This document shows, in pieces, positions 52,406-60,186 of a stretch of DNA of 64,000 nt. The stretch is taken from the NCBI GenBank assembly GCA_019357535.2, contig CP079957.1:1-64000 (forward strand), given 5' to 3'. The stretch is from Macrococcus sp. 19Msa1099 (GTDB lineage: Bacteria; Bacillota; Bacilli; Staphylococcales; Staphylococcaceae). Under the pieces are notes generated by a model. The model saw only the letters and a list, made by a program, of their open reading frames with translations. It was not told the DNA's origin and did no database searches. The translations under genes were made by a program, and so were the position numbers. Each line of letters opens with the position of its first letter. The first letter of the stretch is position 1.

Positions 52406-53212
52406 ATGTGCAAAGTCCTAAAAATACCAAGAAGCACTTACTATGATTCAATAAAACGAATGCCAAATAAACCCAAAAAAGATGACTTGGAATTAGAACA
52501 AGCTATTGTTAGTACTTTTAACTCAAATAGAAAGAGCTTTGGTACAAGAAAAATTAAAAACGAATTAAATAAATTAGGTATTATTGTATCTAGACGAAAA
52601 ATAGGTCGTATTATGAAAAAATATAATTTAATATCAGTTTATACTAAAGCTAAATATAAAAATCATCAGAAAGAAACAAATGAAAAATTAATAAAAAATC
52701 ACTTGAATCGTTCATTTACAAGGGAACAGCCTTTAGAAGTTTTAGTCAGTGATTTAACGTATGTTAAAGTCGCAGGAACATGGCATTACATATGTTTATT
52801 TATTGATCTCTTCAATAGAGAAATCGTTGGTTATAGTGCAGGTAAGAATAAAGACGCCCATTTAGTGACGAAAGCAATTAGTAAAATTAATCATAATTTA
52901 GAACAAATAGAATTATTCCATACAGATAGAGGTAAAGAATTCGACAACAAATTAATAGATGAAGTATTAAAAACATTTAACATCAAACGTTCATTAAGTA
53001 CAAAAGGCTGTCCTTATGATAACGCAGTTGCAGAAGCAACGATGAAAGCAATAAAAACTGAATTTGTAAAACAAATGAAATTTGAAGACTTGAACCAGTT
53101 AGAAGCCGAATTATTTGATTATGTGAATTGGTACAACAATTTTAGACCACATTCTTCATTACATTATTTAACGCCTGTGGCGTTTAAAAATTTACACATG
53201 AAAAGTGTCTAA
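52406..53212 (+). CDS. IS150-type transposase OrfB, right copy
   Basis: A 268-residue DDE integrase with D (LVSDLTYVKVAGTWHYI), D (FHTDRGKEFDN) and E (AVAEATMKAIKTEF) intact, ending HMKSV before the terminal repeat. The visible ATG is internal to the natural OrfA-OrfB fusion, whose OrfB part begins near 52360. It is intact and could mobilise the transposon. Confidence 0.88.
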   Translation: MCKVLKIPRSTYYDSIKRMPNKPKKDDLELEQAIVSTFNSNRKSFGTRKIKNELNKLGIIVSRRKIGRIMKKYNLISVYTKAKYKNHQKETNEKLIKNHLNRSFTREQPLEVLVSDLTYVKVAGTWHYICLFIDLFNREIVGYSAGKNKDAHLVTKAISKINHNLEQIELFHTDRGKEFDNKLIDEVLKTFNIKRSLSTKGCPYDNAVAEATMKAIKTEFVKQMKFEDLNQLEAELFDYVNWYNNFRPHSSLHYLTPVAFKNLHMKSV

Positions 53213-53239
53213 GAAACTGTTGACATTCCAATTTTTCAT

Positions 53240-53769
53240 ACCTGGAGATAGTTTTAGTATTAATTAGTAGAAATAATATAGAAACTTTAAAAAATATTAT
53301 ACTAAGTGATTATATCTTTTATAATAGAAAGTTTTCATTTGGAGTATTAAGTTCTTTTCCTAGAAAATATCAAGAAAATCCTTTTTTTAAGAAGAATGGA
53401 TATTATGTGAACATAAGGAGATATTGTTTAAACTTGTTATACGATGAAATGAAAAGAAATAAAATTGGAGATATTGATATAATTTTAAATACAGTATCTA
53501 ATATTAATCCAAAATTTAAACAAGAGATTAATATTTGGCATGGAACATTATTATATTTTGACATTAATGAATACTATTCATGGGAAAATAAAAAACATTA
53601 TATTGTAGAAAAATTTAAATATAAAGATTTTTATGAAAGGTATAAATTCTTATTTGGATATGATAGAGAAATACTAAGATCTAAATTAAAAGAGCAGGAC
53701 TTTAATTCACATAATTCATTACCCATGATAGATAAAATCTTAAAAATAGAAGAAATTGCTTCTTATTGA
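53240..53769 (+). pseudogene. Fragment of unknown gene, 5' end removed by IS
   Basis: An open frame runs from about 53240, ten bases after the IS end, to 53769 (about 175 residues: EIVLVLISRNNIETLKNIIL, KFSFGVLSSFPRKYQENPFF, and so on) without a credible start codon and ribosome site near the junction; the first possible start is GTG at 53407. It is probably the 3' part of a gene cut by transposon insertion. It is not recognised and does not read in the same direction as the truncated methylase on the other side. Confidence 0.5.
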
Positions 53770-53841
53770 ACTTAAAATCTAATTTTTATACTAAAGAAAC
53801 TCTATTAAAGTAAAGTTTATAAAACGACCGTTATTTATACA

Positions 53842-53874
53842 ATCCAGGAATATAAAAATTTCTGGATATTTTTA
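53842..53874 (+). terminator. Intrinsic terminator
   Basis: ATCCAGGAA and TTTCTGGAT pair around an A-rich loop, followed by ATTTTTATATT. Confidence 0.6.
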
Positions 53875-54022
53875 TATTCATTTTGTATAAAAACTGTGTA
53901 TAATAATCTATGTATATTATTAAAAAAATGTTTGAGTTTTTTTACATATCGTAGTCGATTTTAAGCACACTTTAAATGATTTCGTGATAGATAGTCTTTT
54001 AAAGACAAAATAAGGAGCGTAT
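53875..54022. other. Probable resolvase recombination (res) region
   Basis: The 150 bp before the resolvase gene contain repeated TGTATA half-sites (TTTGTATAAAAACTGTGTATAATAATC and TATGTATATTATT, 53882-53925, given in part) and GTAGTCGATTTTAAG near 53951. Small serine resolvases normally have their res site directly upstream. Exact subsites cannot be fixed. Confidence 0.4.
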
Positions 54023-54026
54023 AAAT

Positions 54027-54593
54027 ATGGCCAAAATTGGATATGCAAGAGTAAGTACTAAGGATCAGTCGTTAGATCATCAGTTAGATGCATTGGAACA
54101 GTTCGGATGTGACCGAATATTTTCAGAGAAAGCCAGTGGTAGAAAAATAAATAGAACTGAGCTTGATAATTGTTTAGATTATATGAGGGAAGGAGATATG
54201 CTGGTAATCACGAAACTAGACAGACTAGGCAGAACAACCAAACAACTAATCGAACTAGCACAGTATCTAGAAAATGAAGGAATTGAATTATTTATAATAG
54301 ATAATAATATTAATACCAAAGATGCGATGGGCAAAATGTTTTTTACTATGATGTCAGCTTTTGCAGAATTAGAAGCAAATCTACTGAGTGAAAGGACAAA
54401 AAAAGGTTTAGCAGCTGCTAGATCAAGAGGGCGATTGGGTGGCCGACCATCTATTTCGGAAGAGAAAAAAGATTTAATTATAAGATTATATAATAGTAAA
54501 GACTATACTGGGGAAGAAATAGCAAGAATGGCTGGTGTGAGTAGAGGCACAATTTATAATATTATAAAAGAAATGAAACACAATGATAAGTAG
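54027..54593 (+). CDS. Serine resolvase/invertase
   Basis: A 188-residue small serine recombinase. Catalytic Ser is in IGYARVSTKDQSLDHQLDAL; R residues in LVITKLDRLGRTTKQL and LLSERTKKGLAAARSRGRLG match the family; a C-terminal HTH (YTGEEIARMAGVSRGTIYNI) binds res. On plasmids these resolve multimers and some form part of Tn3-like elements; no Tn3 transposase is near. AAGGAG precedes the ATG. Confidence 0.9.
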   Translation: MAKIGYARVSTKDQSLDHQLDALEQFGCDRIFSEKASGRKINRTELDNCLDYMREGDMLVITKLDRLGRTTKQLIELAQYLENEGIELFIIDNNINTKDAMGKMFFTMMSAFAELEANLLSERTKKGLAAARSRGRLGGRPSISEEKKDLIIRLYNSKDYTGEEIARMAGVSRGTIYNIIKEMKHNDK

Positions 54594-54606
54594 GAAAGGA
54601 CAATGT

Positions 54607-55407
54607 ATGAATGAAATAATTGTTAAATGTAAATATCTAAACAAAATTCCTTTACAATTAATAGAAAAAGTTCAACCAAGGGAACTTAGTAGTCAAGATC
54701 TCGCATTTATCCAGCTGATTGATTCTTATGCTTCACATTATAAATCTATAGAAGTGTTAATCAAAAATAACACTTATAGTTCAATTAGTATTATTACTAG
54801 AGTTTTATTTGAACATTATATATATATTAAATATCTACTAGAAGCTGATACAGAGACAAGAGCAAAAAAATTTTTATTTCATGCTCGATATGAGCGTGGA
54901 AAGATATATGAGAATATCTATCTTGATAATGATAGAGGCAGTGAAATAAGGAAAGAATTTAATTTAGATTACGAAAAAATACAAAAATTTGTTAAAGAAA
55001 CAAACTACATGCAAGAAAAAGAAGAATTTATTATTGAATACAAAAAAATACTACAAAATAAAAGGAACTGGTATAATCATAACGGTAATATAAATAATTT
55101 TGCTAAACTATGTGAATACCTAAACGAATCAATATTATATGAAATTCTTTATCAGTCATGGTCTTTAGACGTTCATGTTAGAGGTAATAAGAACTTTAAT
55201 CTTACAAATATTGACTCCAATAACGCATATTTAGAATTAATAGAATATGATCCAATAGAAACAGATTTAATAATTAAATCTGTACAAAGGTTAACTATAG
55301 ATATAGTAAGGATGATATATTTAAAATATAAAATGAAAAATGAACTCGCATTATTTAATATAAATCTTAAATATAAAGCTGATGATATAATTAAAAAAAG
55401 AAAATGA
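54607..55407 (+). CDS. DUF5677-like hypothetical protein
   Basis: A 266-residue helical protein. Segments LIDSYASHYKSIEVLIKNNT, RVLFEHYIYIKYLLEAD and NKRNWYNHNGNI with Trp/His resemble DUF5677, a family often found in accessory islands; the match is by memory and moderate. The ATG at 54607 follows GGAAAGGA and is preferred to 54583. It follows the resolvase by 13 bp. Confidence 0.5.
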   Translation: MNEIIVKCKYLNKIPLQLIEKVQPRELSSQDLAFIQLIDSYASHYKSIEVLIKNNTYSSISIITRVLFEHYIYIKYLLEADTETRAKKFLFHARYERGKIYENIYLDNDRGSEIRKEFNLDYEKIQKFVKETNYMQEKEEFIIEYKKILQNKRNWYNHNGNINNFAKLCEYLNESILYEILYQSWSLDVHVRGNKNFNLTNIDSNNAYLELIEYDPIETDLIIKSVQRLTIDIVRMIYLKYKMKNELALFNINLKYKADDIIKKRK

Positions 55408-55417
55408 ATAATTCTAA

Positions 55418-55446
55418 CATTATATAAAAATATGTTAGAATTGTAT
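55418..55446 (+). terminator. Weak hairpin after DUF5677-like gene
   Basis: TTCTAACAT and ATGTTAGAA form a 9-bp stem. There is no T-run. The right arm overlaps a possible -35 element for the antitoxin RNA. Confidence 0.35.
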
Positions 55447-55510
55447 TAACGAATATAACAAATATCATCATGACATCAGAAAACCCCACGTTGGCCGACG
55501 TGGGGTTTTG
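55432..55510 (+). ncRNA. Antitoxin RNA candidate of second small-toxin locus
   Basis: TATGTT, 17-bp spacer and TATAAC (about 55432-55460) could drive a short plus-strand RNA through ATCATCATGACATCAGAAAA to the bidirectional terminator AACCCCACGTTGGCCGACGT/GGGGTTTT (55482-55508). A diverged copy with the same spacing is at 57255-57353. Arrangement mirrors the Fst locus. Confidence 0.45.
55482..55508. terminator. Bidirectional terminator of second toxin locus
   Basis: AACCCCACGT pairs with ACGTGGGGTT around TGGCCG; T-run on the plus strand and the matching one on the minus strand (TTTTCTGATG). Confidence 0.75.
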
Positions 55511-55511
55511 T

Positions 55512-55607
55512 CTATCCTTTTATCTTAACATAGATGTAGTTTACTGCTAGACCTGTGATAATAAGACAAATCAGTACTGTTAAAACGGATATAACAACTT
55601 CAAGCAT
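55512..55607 (-). CDS. 31-residue membrane peptide, type I toxin candidate
   Basis: A peptide with one hydrophobic helix: MLEVVISVLTVLICLIITGL at the start and a basic tail NYIYVKIKG. ATG at 55607 has AAAGGAGGTG upstream. AGCACC in the leader can pair with GGTGCT overlapping the ribosome site (55614-55619 with 55641-55646), the same kind of 5' sequestration as in fst-type mRNAs. It ends at a bidirectional terminator opposite a short RNA. It does not share the Fst sequence, so it is a different toxin family or a holin-like peptide. Confidence 0.6.
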   Translation of the reverse strand: MLEVVISVLTVLICLIITGLAVNYIYVKIKG

Positions 55608-55813
55608 GACACCAGCACCTCCTTTCCATATGAAAAGTATGGTGCTATACATTAAATTATAAAATTATTAGAATTTTTATTAATATAAATAGAAAGATTA
55701 TTTAAGTTATAATTCTAAAGTAGATTTTAAGACATTTAACTTACTACGGTCCACAAAAATCAATTTCGAGGCGTTAAAATCGCTTTCTCAGCATTGAAAA
55801 TGCTTGAAAATAG

Positions 55814-55827
55814 AGAACGTATGTTCT
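55814..55827 (+). promoter_or_regulatory. LexA/SOS box before the yolD operon
   Basis: AGAACGTATGTTCT is a perfect palindrome with the SOS core GAAC-GTAT-GTTC, which fits the Gram-positive consensus CGAACRNRYGTTYG except for the outer bases. It is 25 bp before the first ATG of the yolD operon. Confidence 0.65.
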
Positions 55828-55851
55828 GTAATTAGGCGAAAGAGGTGGCTT

Positions 55852-56148
55852 ATGATGATTAGCCATAAAGACATTATGGAAAAATACGAATGTGTAATAA
55901 TTGATGAAATAACATTTGAGATTCTAAAAGATTTATATCATGAACGTAAATTTGGACTAGAGGATCTTCAGACTAAGAAGGGACATATCGTAAATATGCT
56001 ATGCAATTTTGATATATCAGACGAACAAGTTTTAGCTGAAGCTACGATGGTTCCTGTAGGAACTTTATTTGAATCAGATGGATTTGATAGTTCAGATATA
56101 TCATACTGTATCGTATATAAAGCAGGTGAATCACTTGAAAGCCCATAA
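55852..56148 (+). CDS. Hypothetical protein in SOS-type operon
   Basis: A 98-residue acidic protein. AAAGAGGTGG supports the start at the ATG pair 55852/55855. It overlaps the YolD-like gene by 14 nt and has a LexA-like box in front, so it is probably DNA-damage induced. Small partners of YolD and UmuC-like polymerases exist on staphylococcal plasmids; no polymerase gene is present here. No domain recognised. Confidence 0.5.
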   Translation: MMISHKDIMEKYECVIIDEITFEILKDLYHERKFGLEDLQTKKGHIVNMLCNFDISDEQVLAEATMVPVGTLFESDGFDSSDISYCIVYKAGESLESP

Positions 56149-56566
56149 TCTAAATCCACTGCATCCAAAAGTCCCGGTTGAGTTAGAGACAGTGACAAAT
56201 TATAAAGAGATACCAAGAGAATATTTATCCAGGAACATTCCAGAAGGTCGAAAAATGATAAAATGGGCCCCATTTGCAACGATGCCACAACAATTCGAAG
56301 ACATAAGAAAACAAATTGAACAACAAACTAAAGAGTTTATGCCTGATTTATCTCAGGAACAAATAGACGATATCAACAATAAACTAAATCATTACAGTAA
56401 TAAGCCATCAGCATGTTTTATATATTACTATGAAGATGAAAAAATTCATTTACTTCAGACAGTTATAAATAAATTAGATGAATATAATATGAGGGTAAAT
56501 GTCTTTCTAGTCGTGCAGCAAGAGTTTAAAGATTTAGAATTTAATAAGATTATAGAGATTATATAA
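56135..56566 (+). CDS. YolD-like family protein
   Basis: A 143-residue protein starting with TTG at 56135 (AGCAGGTGAATCA upstream). It contains the YolD-like core RKMIKWAPFATMPQQFEDIR near residues 40-60 followed by helices and strands (KPSACFIYYYEDEKIHLLQT). YolD-type proteins accompany Y-family polymerases in the SOS response of Firmicutes. Here the polymerase is missing, so it may work with the host enzyme or be a left-over. Confidence 0.7.
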   Translation: MKAHNLNPLHPKVPVELETVTNYKEIPREYLSRNIPEGRKMIKWAPFATMPQQFEDIRKQIEQQTKEFMPDLSQEQIDDINNKLNHYSNKPSACFIYYYEDEKIHLLQTVINKLDEYNMRVNVFLVVQQEFKDLEFNKIIEII

Positions 56567-56604
56567 ATTTGGTTATTAAGTCGAATTTTTAAATCTATAA
56601 GTCA

Positions 56605-56802
56605 ATGAAAGATATGATACGACAAATATCGGCTGCTATCGGAACTGCAATATTTATTACGATAATGAATTTGTCAGTACAATCGGGATTTCAAATGAAT
56701 ATTACTTATATAAGTATGTTCTTATTTTCATTATTTGGATTAGTTTTATCTTTACGCTATCCTCAAAGTGAAAATCAGTCTAATGGATTTCTGGTACACT
56801 AA
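56605..56802 (+). pseudogene. C-terminal remnant of a DHA2-type MFS transporter
   Basis: A 65-codon frame with RQISAAIGTAIFITIMNLSV, followed by a last membrane helix (ITYISMFLFSLFGLVLSLRY). This is the end of EmrB/QacA-type drug efflux proteins, where RQ-x-GG-x-x-GTA occurs before the last helices. The preceding 12 helices are absent. Confidence 0.55.
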
Positions 56803-56814
56803 GTATATTCTAGT

Positions 56815-57216
56815 ATGTTAATTATATTAGTTTTAGGAGGCAATAGACTGCATAAACATATTGTAAATGGATACGTAGCAAAAGACATTCTTAAAAGTAG
56901 TTTACTGAAAGTGAAAAATGAAAGGGCGATGGTTCAGCAATTTAAAGAAGGATTCAACCTATCTCCGAGTATGATGAAAATCGCAGGATACTTTGAATTA
57001 ATCGGTTCAATCTTCTAGATGTTATCAGTATTTAATAAAAAGTTTTCAAAAATCGGCGCAATGTATAACCACTTAAAAGTAGGTCATGGAGTAAAATCAT
57101 TAAGTGCTACAAGTAAGTACTTTGGTTTAAACATAATTACATTATTTGGATCATTTGAAAATAATGTTTGTCGTTGTATATTTAAAGGTTGCAATAAAAA
57201 TAAAAAAATTGAATAA
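56815..57216 (+). pseudogene. Decayed DoxX-like membrane protein gene
   Basis: Two consecutive frames belong to one gene: FKEGFNLSPSMMKIAGYFEL-IGSIF then a TAG stop (57016-57018) and LSVFNKKFSKIGAM...HLKVGHGVKS in the same frame. The pattern with small helices and G-Y-x-E-L-I-G matches DoxX-type proteins. The stop and a short deletion (residues around 80) inactivate it. With the MFS remnant it looks like a decayed chromosomal segment. Confidence 0.5.
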
Positions 57217-57254
57217 TACTACTTCTAATAAGTATTAATATGATTATAAAGTAT

Positions 57255-57353
57255 AATTGTAACAGTATATAAAAATATGTCATGATTATATTAGTGAGTA
57301 TAACAATATTATCATGACATCAGAACCCTCCACGTTGAAAAACGTGGAGGGTG
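57255..57353 (+). ncRNA. Truncated copy of the second toxin-locus antitoxin region
   Basis: TATGTC, 17 bp, TATAAC and the phrase TATCATGACATCAGAA repeat the 55432-55482 region, followed by terminator CCCTCCACGTTGAAAAACGT/GGAGGG (57327-57351). The toxin reading frame beyond it is replaced by the end of the apgM-like gene. The stem has covarying changes compared with 55482-55508 but still pairs. It may serve as the terminator of the minus-strand metabolic operon. Confidence 0.5.
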
Positions 57354-57366
57354 TCTACTTATTGTA

Positions 57367-58602
57367 TCAATTACCTAACTTTACAGTTTTTTCAATATAA
57401 TCTAATAGGAGTGATATGAATTCATTGCCGGTTAATGTGCTTAGTCCACCAGTAGCGCAAGCAATTTCATCGAATGTTGTAACGTGATCGGTTCGAATTC
57501 CAGAACCATGAATCAACACAGGTACAGCTTCTCCACTATGTTCTCTTCTAGCACAAGGTGTTGAATGGTCTGCTGCTAATGCAATATACACTTGTTCTCG
57601 TGTTTTCTTGTGTATATCATGTACTAATGTATCAAAAAGTTCAATTGCTTTTGCTTTTTGATGTGGTTGATTATCATGCCCTTGTATATCTGGTGCTTTT
57701 ATATGTACATATACAACATCATTTTCTTTTAATGCATCGATTGCTAGTTGTGCCTTTTCTTTTATATTCGTATCCATATTCCCTGTCAATGACGACTTTG
57801 TAATAGGTGTCAGCCCAGACATTCGCCCAATGCCAAGTACAGTGCTCTCACCAGCGATAATAGCCCCTTTAAAATTTAATTGTTCGGTAAAAGGTTTCAG
57901 GTTTGTCATCTTACCTGCACCTCTTGTAATAATAAAGTTTGCTGGTAATAAATTATTATTTTGTCTTTCTATATTTACTGGATGTACCTTTAATGTTTGA
58001 TAAATTTTCTCTAGCAAAATGTTTAAAATTCTTGCCGTTTTCATTGCTTCTTTAGAGTTATCTAGTGGTTTTGCTTCGTGAAATGGATGACCATCATTTG
58101 GTGCATGAGGATCTGTATCACTGACTTGCTCACTTAAACCTTCACCTCTTAAAATGAGCACAGCACGATGTTCTGTTGCTGCTTTAAATAAAACGGTAAC
58201 ATCTTCAATATGCATGTTATGAATGGCTTGCTCTAAAAGTTTAGTACCTTCACGAATACGTCCTGCGCGTCTATCTAATATAACATTATTGTCTATACGT
58301 GTAGAAAAATTACATCGAAATGCGATATCACCTTCTTGTAGGTCCATGCCTTCTCCGGCAGCTTCAATCGGACCTCTACCAGGATATACTGATGGATGGT
58401 TTCCAAATAAAACTAAATGCCCCATATCTGTACCTACTGGAATACCTGGACCTATCGGATACATCATGCCTGTGACGCCTTCTTTTGCGAGTTGATCAAG
58501 GTAAGGTGTTTTTGCAAATTGTAATGGTGTTTTGTTTTGTAATGCATTGATTGGACGGTCACCAAGTCCATCGGCGATTGCGATTAATAATTTATTAGCC
58601 AT
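57367..58602 (-). CDS. ApgM-type cofactor-independent phosphoglycerate mutase homologue
   Basis: A 411-residue member of the archaeal-type iPGM (ApgM) branch of the alkaline phosphatase superfamily, which interconverts 2- and 3-phosphoglycerate in its known members. Seen: IADGLGDRP (metal Asp) at the start, PGIPVGTDMGHLVLFG with T/S nucleophile region, YPGRGPIEAAGEGM, HVHIKAPDIQGHDNQP-type motif (YVHIKAPDIQGHDNQ) and AADHSTPCARREHSGEAVPV. AAGGAGTG precedes the ATG. It is the second gene of an operon with an anion transporter, so it may work on an imported phosphorylated or acidic substrate rather than in glycolysis. Confidence 0.8.
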   Translation of the reverse strand: MANKLLIAIADGLGDRPINALQNKTPLQFAKTPYLDQLAKEGVTGMMYPIGPGIPVGTDMGHLVLFGNHPSVYPGRGPIEAAGEGMDLQEGDIAFRCNFSTRIDNNVILDRRAGRIREGTKLLEQAIHNMHIEDVTVLFKAATEHRAVLILRGEGLSEQVSDTDPHAPNDGHPFHEAKPLDNSKEAMKTARILNILLEKIYQTLKVHPVNIERQNNNLLPANFIITRGAGKMTNLKPFTEQLNFKGAIIAGESTVLGIGRMSGLTPITKSSLTGNMDTNIKEKAQLAIDALKENDVVYVHIKAPDIQGHDNQPHQKAKAIELFDTLVHDIHKKTREQVYIALAADHSTPCARREHSGEAVPVLIHGSGIRTDHVTTFDEIACATGGLSTLTGNEFISLLLDYIEKTVKLGN

Positions 58603-58615
58603 GTAATGTCACTCC

Positions 58616-60058
58616 TTAAATAACAATATTTAACCAACCAAAATATATGATAGATATCATGATTGAACCTACTGTACAACCAATCAATCCGTATTTTAAT
58701 TCATCTAATACTGAAAAATAACCAGTACCAAAATATAATGTATTGACTTTAGAATGTGGTGGTAATGTGATTGTATAAGCAATACCGTATGAACATGCTA
58801 ATGCGATTGGAACAGGGTTCATACCAAGTTGTGTTGTTAATGTAATAATTGAAGGAATTAATATTGTTGTTCTTACTGTTTTACTTGTAAAGATTAAATG
58901 ACTAAAAACAGTAATGAATATAAGAATGACTGCAACAAGTGCATGGTTAAATTGATCTAAATGCATTGCTTTTACTAAATGATTAATTAAATAACTTGCA
59001 CCTTCAGAATCATTTAATGCATTACCAACGGCATACGCACCTGCAGAGAAAATCATTAAATCCCATTTAATATTTGCTTCTTTCCATTTTAGGACACCAA
59101 TGCGGGGTAAGAAACATAATAGCATGGCAAGGACTGCGGTTTGTTCAGTAGTGATTTCAAAGCCAAACCATTGCTTTTGATAATCCCCAGTACCCCATAA
59201 AATTAATGTAATAAAAAAGATGAATGCAGCTTTCTTTTCTTCTATACTCATTGAACCGAGCGCTTCTAGTTGTTTCTTGAAAATATCTCTAATTTTATCT
59301 GCTTTTTCGCCACTAGGTAATTCTGATTCAAAGTTATACAATTTAAGACCAATTAAAAACATAATGATTGCTGAAAATACTGCTTGTGGTAATGAACCTA
59401 ACAACCAATCCATATACCCTAATTTTGTATGTGTTTGTTGATTGATAAAACCAATGGCAATTACTTGAGCAGAAGTTGCGGTTAAAACCATTGTTGTAGA
59501 AAATGCATTATTAACAACGCCTTGAAGCATCATAAATTTACCAAACTTACTTTCTCCAGGTGTAGCATTATATACTTCAAGCAATACAAGTAATATTGGA
59601 ACAAGTAAAGATGCACGTGCAGTTGTTGATGGTACGAAGAACGCTAATATAAAGTTAATGATGATTAATACTGCTAAAGTGTTTCTAGGCGTTTTCCCAT
59701 ACTTCGTAATCAATTTTAAAGCAATACGTTTACCAAGATTTGTTTCACTCATCGCTGAAGTCAATACAAATGCAGCAATCATCAACCAAATAATATCAAA
59801 TCCTAAAGTACCAAAAGCGACTTCTTGATCTTCTACAGCACCTGTCAAAGGGAGTAATAAGATAGCGATAATAGAGGTTAAATAAATAGGAATAGGTTTT
59901 GAAATCCACATGATTAGCGAGAATACGAATATAGCTAAACTTTTTTGTGCTTGTGGTGACATACCTTGTGGTGTAGGCATAAAGAATAAAAGGATAAGTG
60001 CAATAACGGCAATAATTAAACCTATTTTTTCATTTTTACTCATTTTTTTGTCATTCAT
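58616..60058 (-). CDS. DASS-family sodium/anion symporter
   Basis: A 480-residue transporter with about 12 membrane helices. SLC13/DASS features are visible: helix LGFDIIWLMIAAFVLTSAMS, SNT-like loop FFVPSTTARASLLVPI and second repeat VFSHLIFTSKTVRTTILIPS, ending LPPHSKVNTLYFGTGYFS. The family imports dicarboxylates, citrate, tartrate or sulfate. The ATG at 60058 is set by AAAGGACGG upstream. Its stop is 13 bp before the ApgM-type gene. Divergent LysR regulator. Confidence 0.85.
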   Translation of the reverse strand: MNDKKMSKNEKIGLIIAVIALILLFFMPTPQGMSPQAQKSLAIFVFSLIMWISKPIPIYLTSIIAILLLPLTGAVEDQEVAFGTLGFDIIWLMIAAFVLTSAMSETNLGKRIALKLITKYGKTPRNTLAVLIIINFILAFFVPSTTARASLLVPILLVLLEVYNATPGESKFGKFMMLQGVVNNAFSTTMVLTATSAQVIAIGFINQQTHTKLGYMDWLLGSLPQAVFSAIIMFLIGLKLYNFESELPSGEKADKIRDIFKKQLEALGSMSIEEKKAAFIFFITLILWGTGDYQKQWFGFEITTEQTAVLAMLLCFLPRIGVLKWKEANIKWDLMIFSAGAYAVGNALNDSEGASYLINHLVKAMHLDQFNHALVAVILIFITVFSHLIFTSKTVRTTILIPSIITLTTQLGMNPVPIALACSYGIAYTITLPPHSKVNTLYFGTGYFSVLDELKYGLIGCTVGSIMISIIYFGWLNIVI

Positions 60059-60150
60059 AATTTGTCCGTCCTTTCTATTTGTTATCGATAACTTACTTAA
60101 AGCGTAATATAATAGCATATATAGAGCAATTCAACTTTAAATCAAAGATA

Positions 60151-60163
60151 TTCCAAGTTGGAA
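60151..60163. promoter_or_regulatory. LysR-type binding dyad
   Basis: TTCCAAGTTGGAA, a perfect inverted repeat of the T-N11-A class, lies between the divergent transporter operon and the LysR gene, 24 bp before the regulator ATG. It is the expected site of autoregulation and activation. Confidence 0.65.
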
Positions 60164-60186
60164 TAATAATTGAGGTGATGTTTCGT

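Larger units (their letters stand above)
45436..53230. mobile_element. Composite mec transposon, Tn6045-like
   Basis: Two IS3-family (IS150-type) copies of 1223 bp in inverted orientation (45436-46658 minus, 52008-53230 plus) enclose mecI, mecR1, a mecB-like gene and a blaZ-like gene. The gene order is the one described for mecB in Macrococcus (Tn6045). The outer flanks do not show a matching direct repeat (left flank TAT, right flank ATT), so insertion was followed by rearrangement or occurred otherwise. Confidence 0.8.
52008..53230 (+). mobile_element. IS3-family (IS150-type) element, right copy
   Basis: A 1223-bp element with the same ends as the left copy (TGAATCGTCTACAC at 52008; TGTTGACATTCCA ending at 53230). 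It lies in opposite orientation to the left copy and has a normal OrfB stop codon. Confidence 0.85.

Noticed and set aside
45436..53230. SCCmec-type cassette
   Set aside because: No ccr recombinase and no att-like ends; the mec genes are bounded by IS3-family elements.
45430..53236. Target-site duplication of the composite transposon
   Set aside because: Bases directly outside the IS ends (TAT left, ATT right) do not match, so none is claimed.
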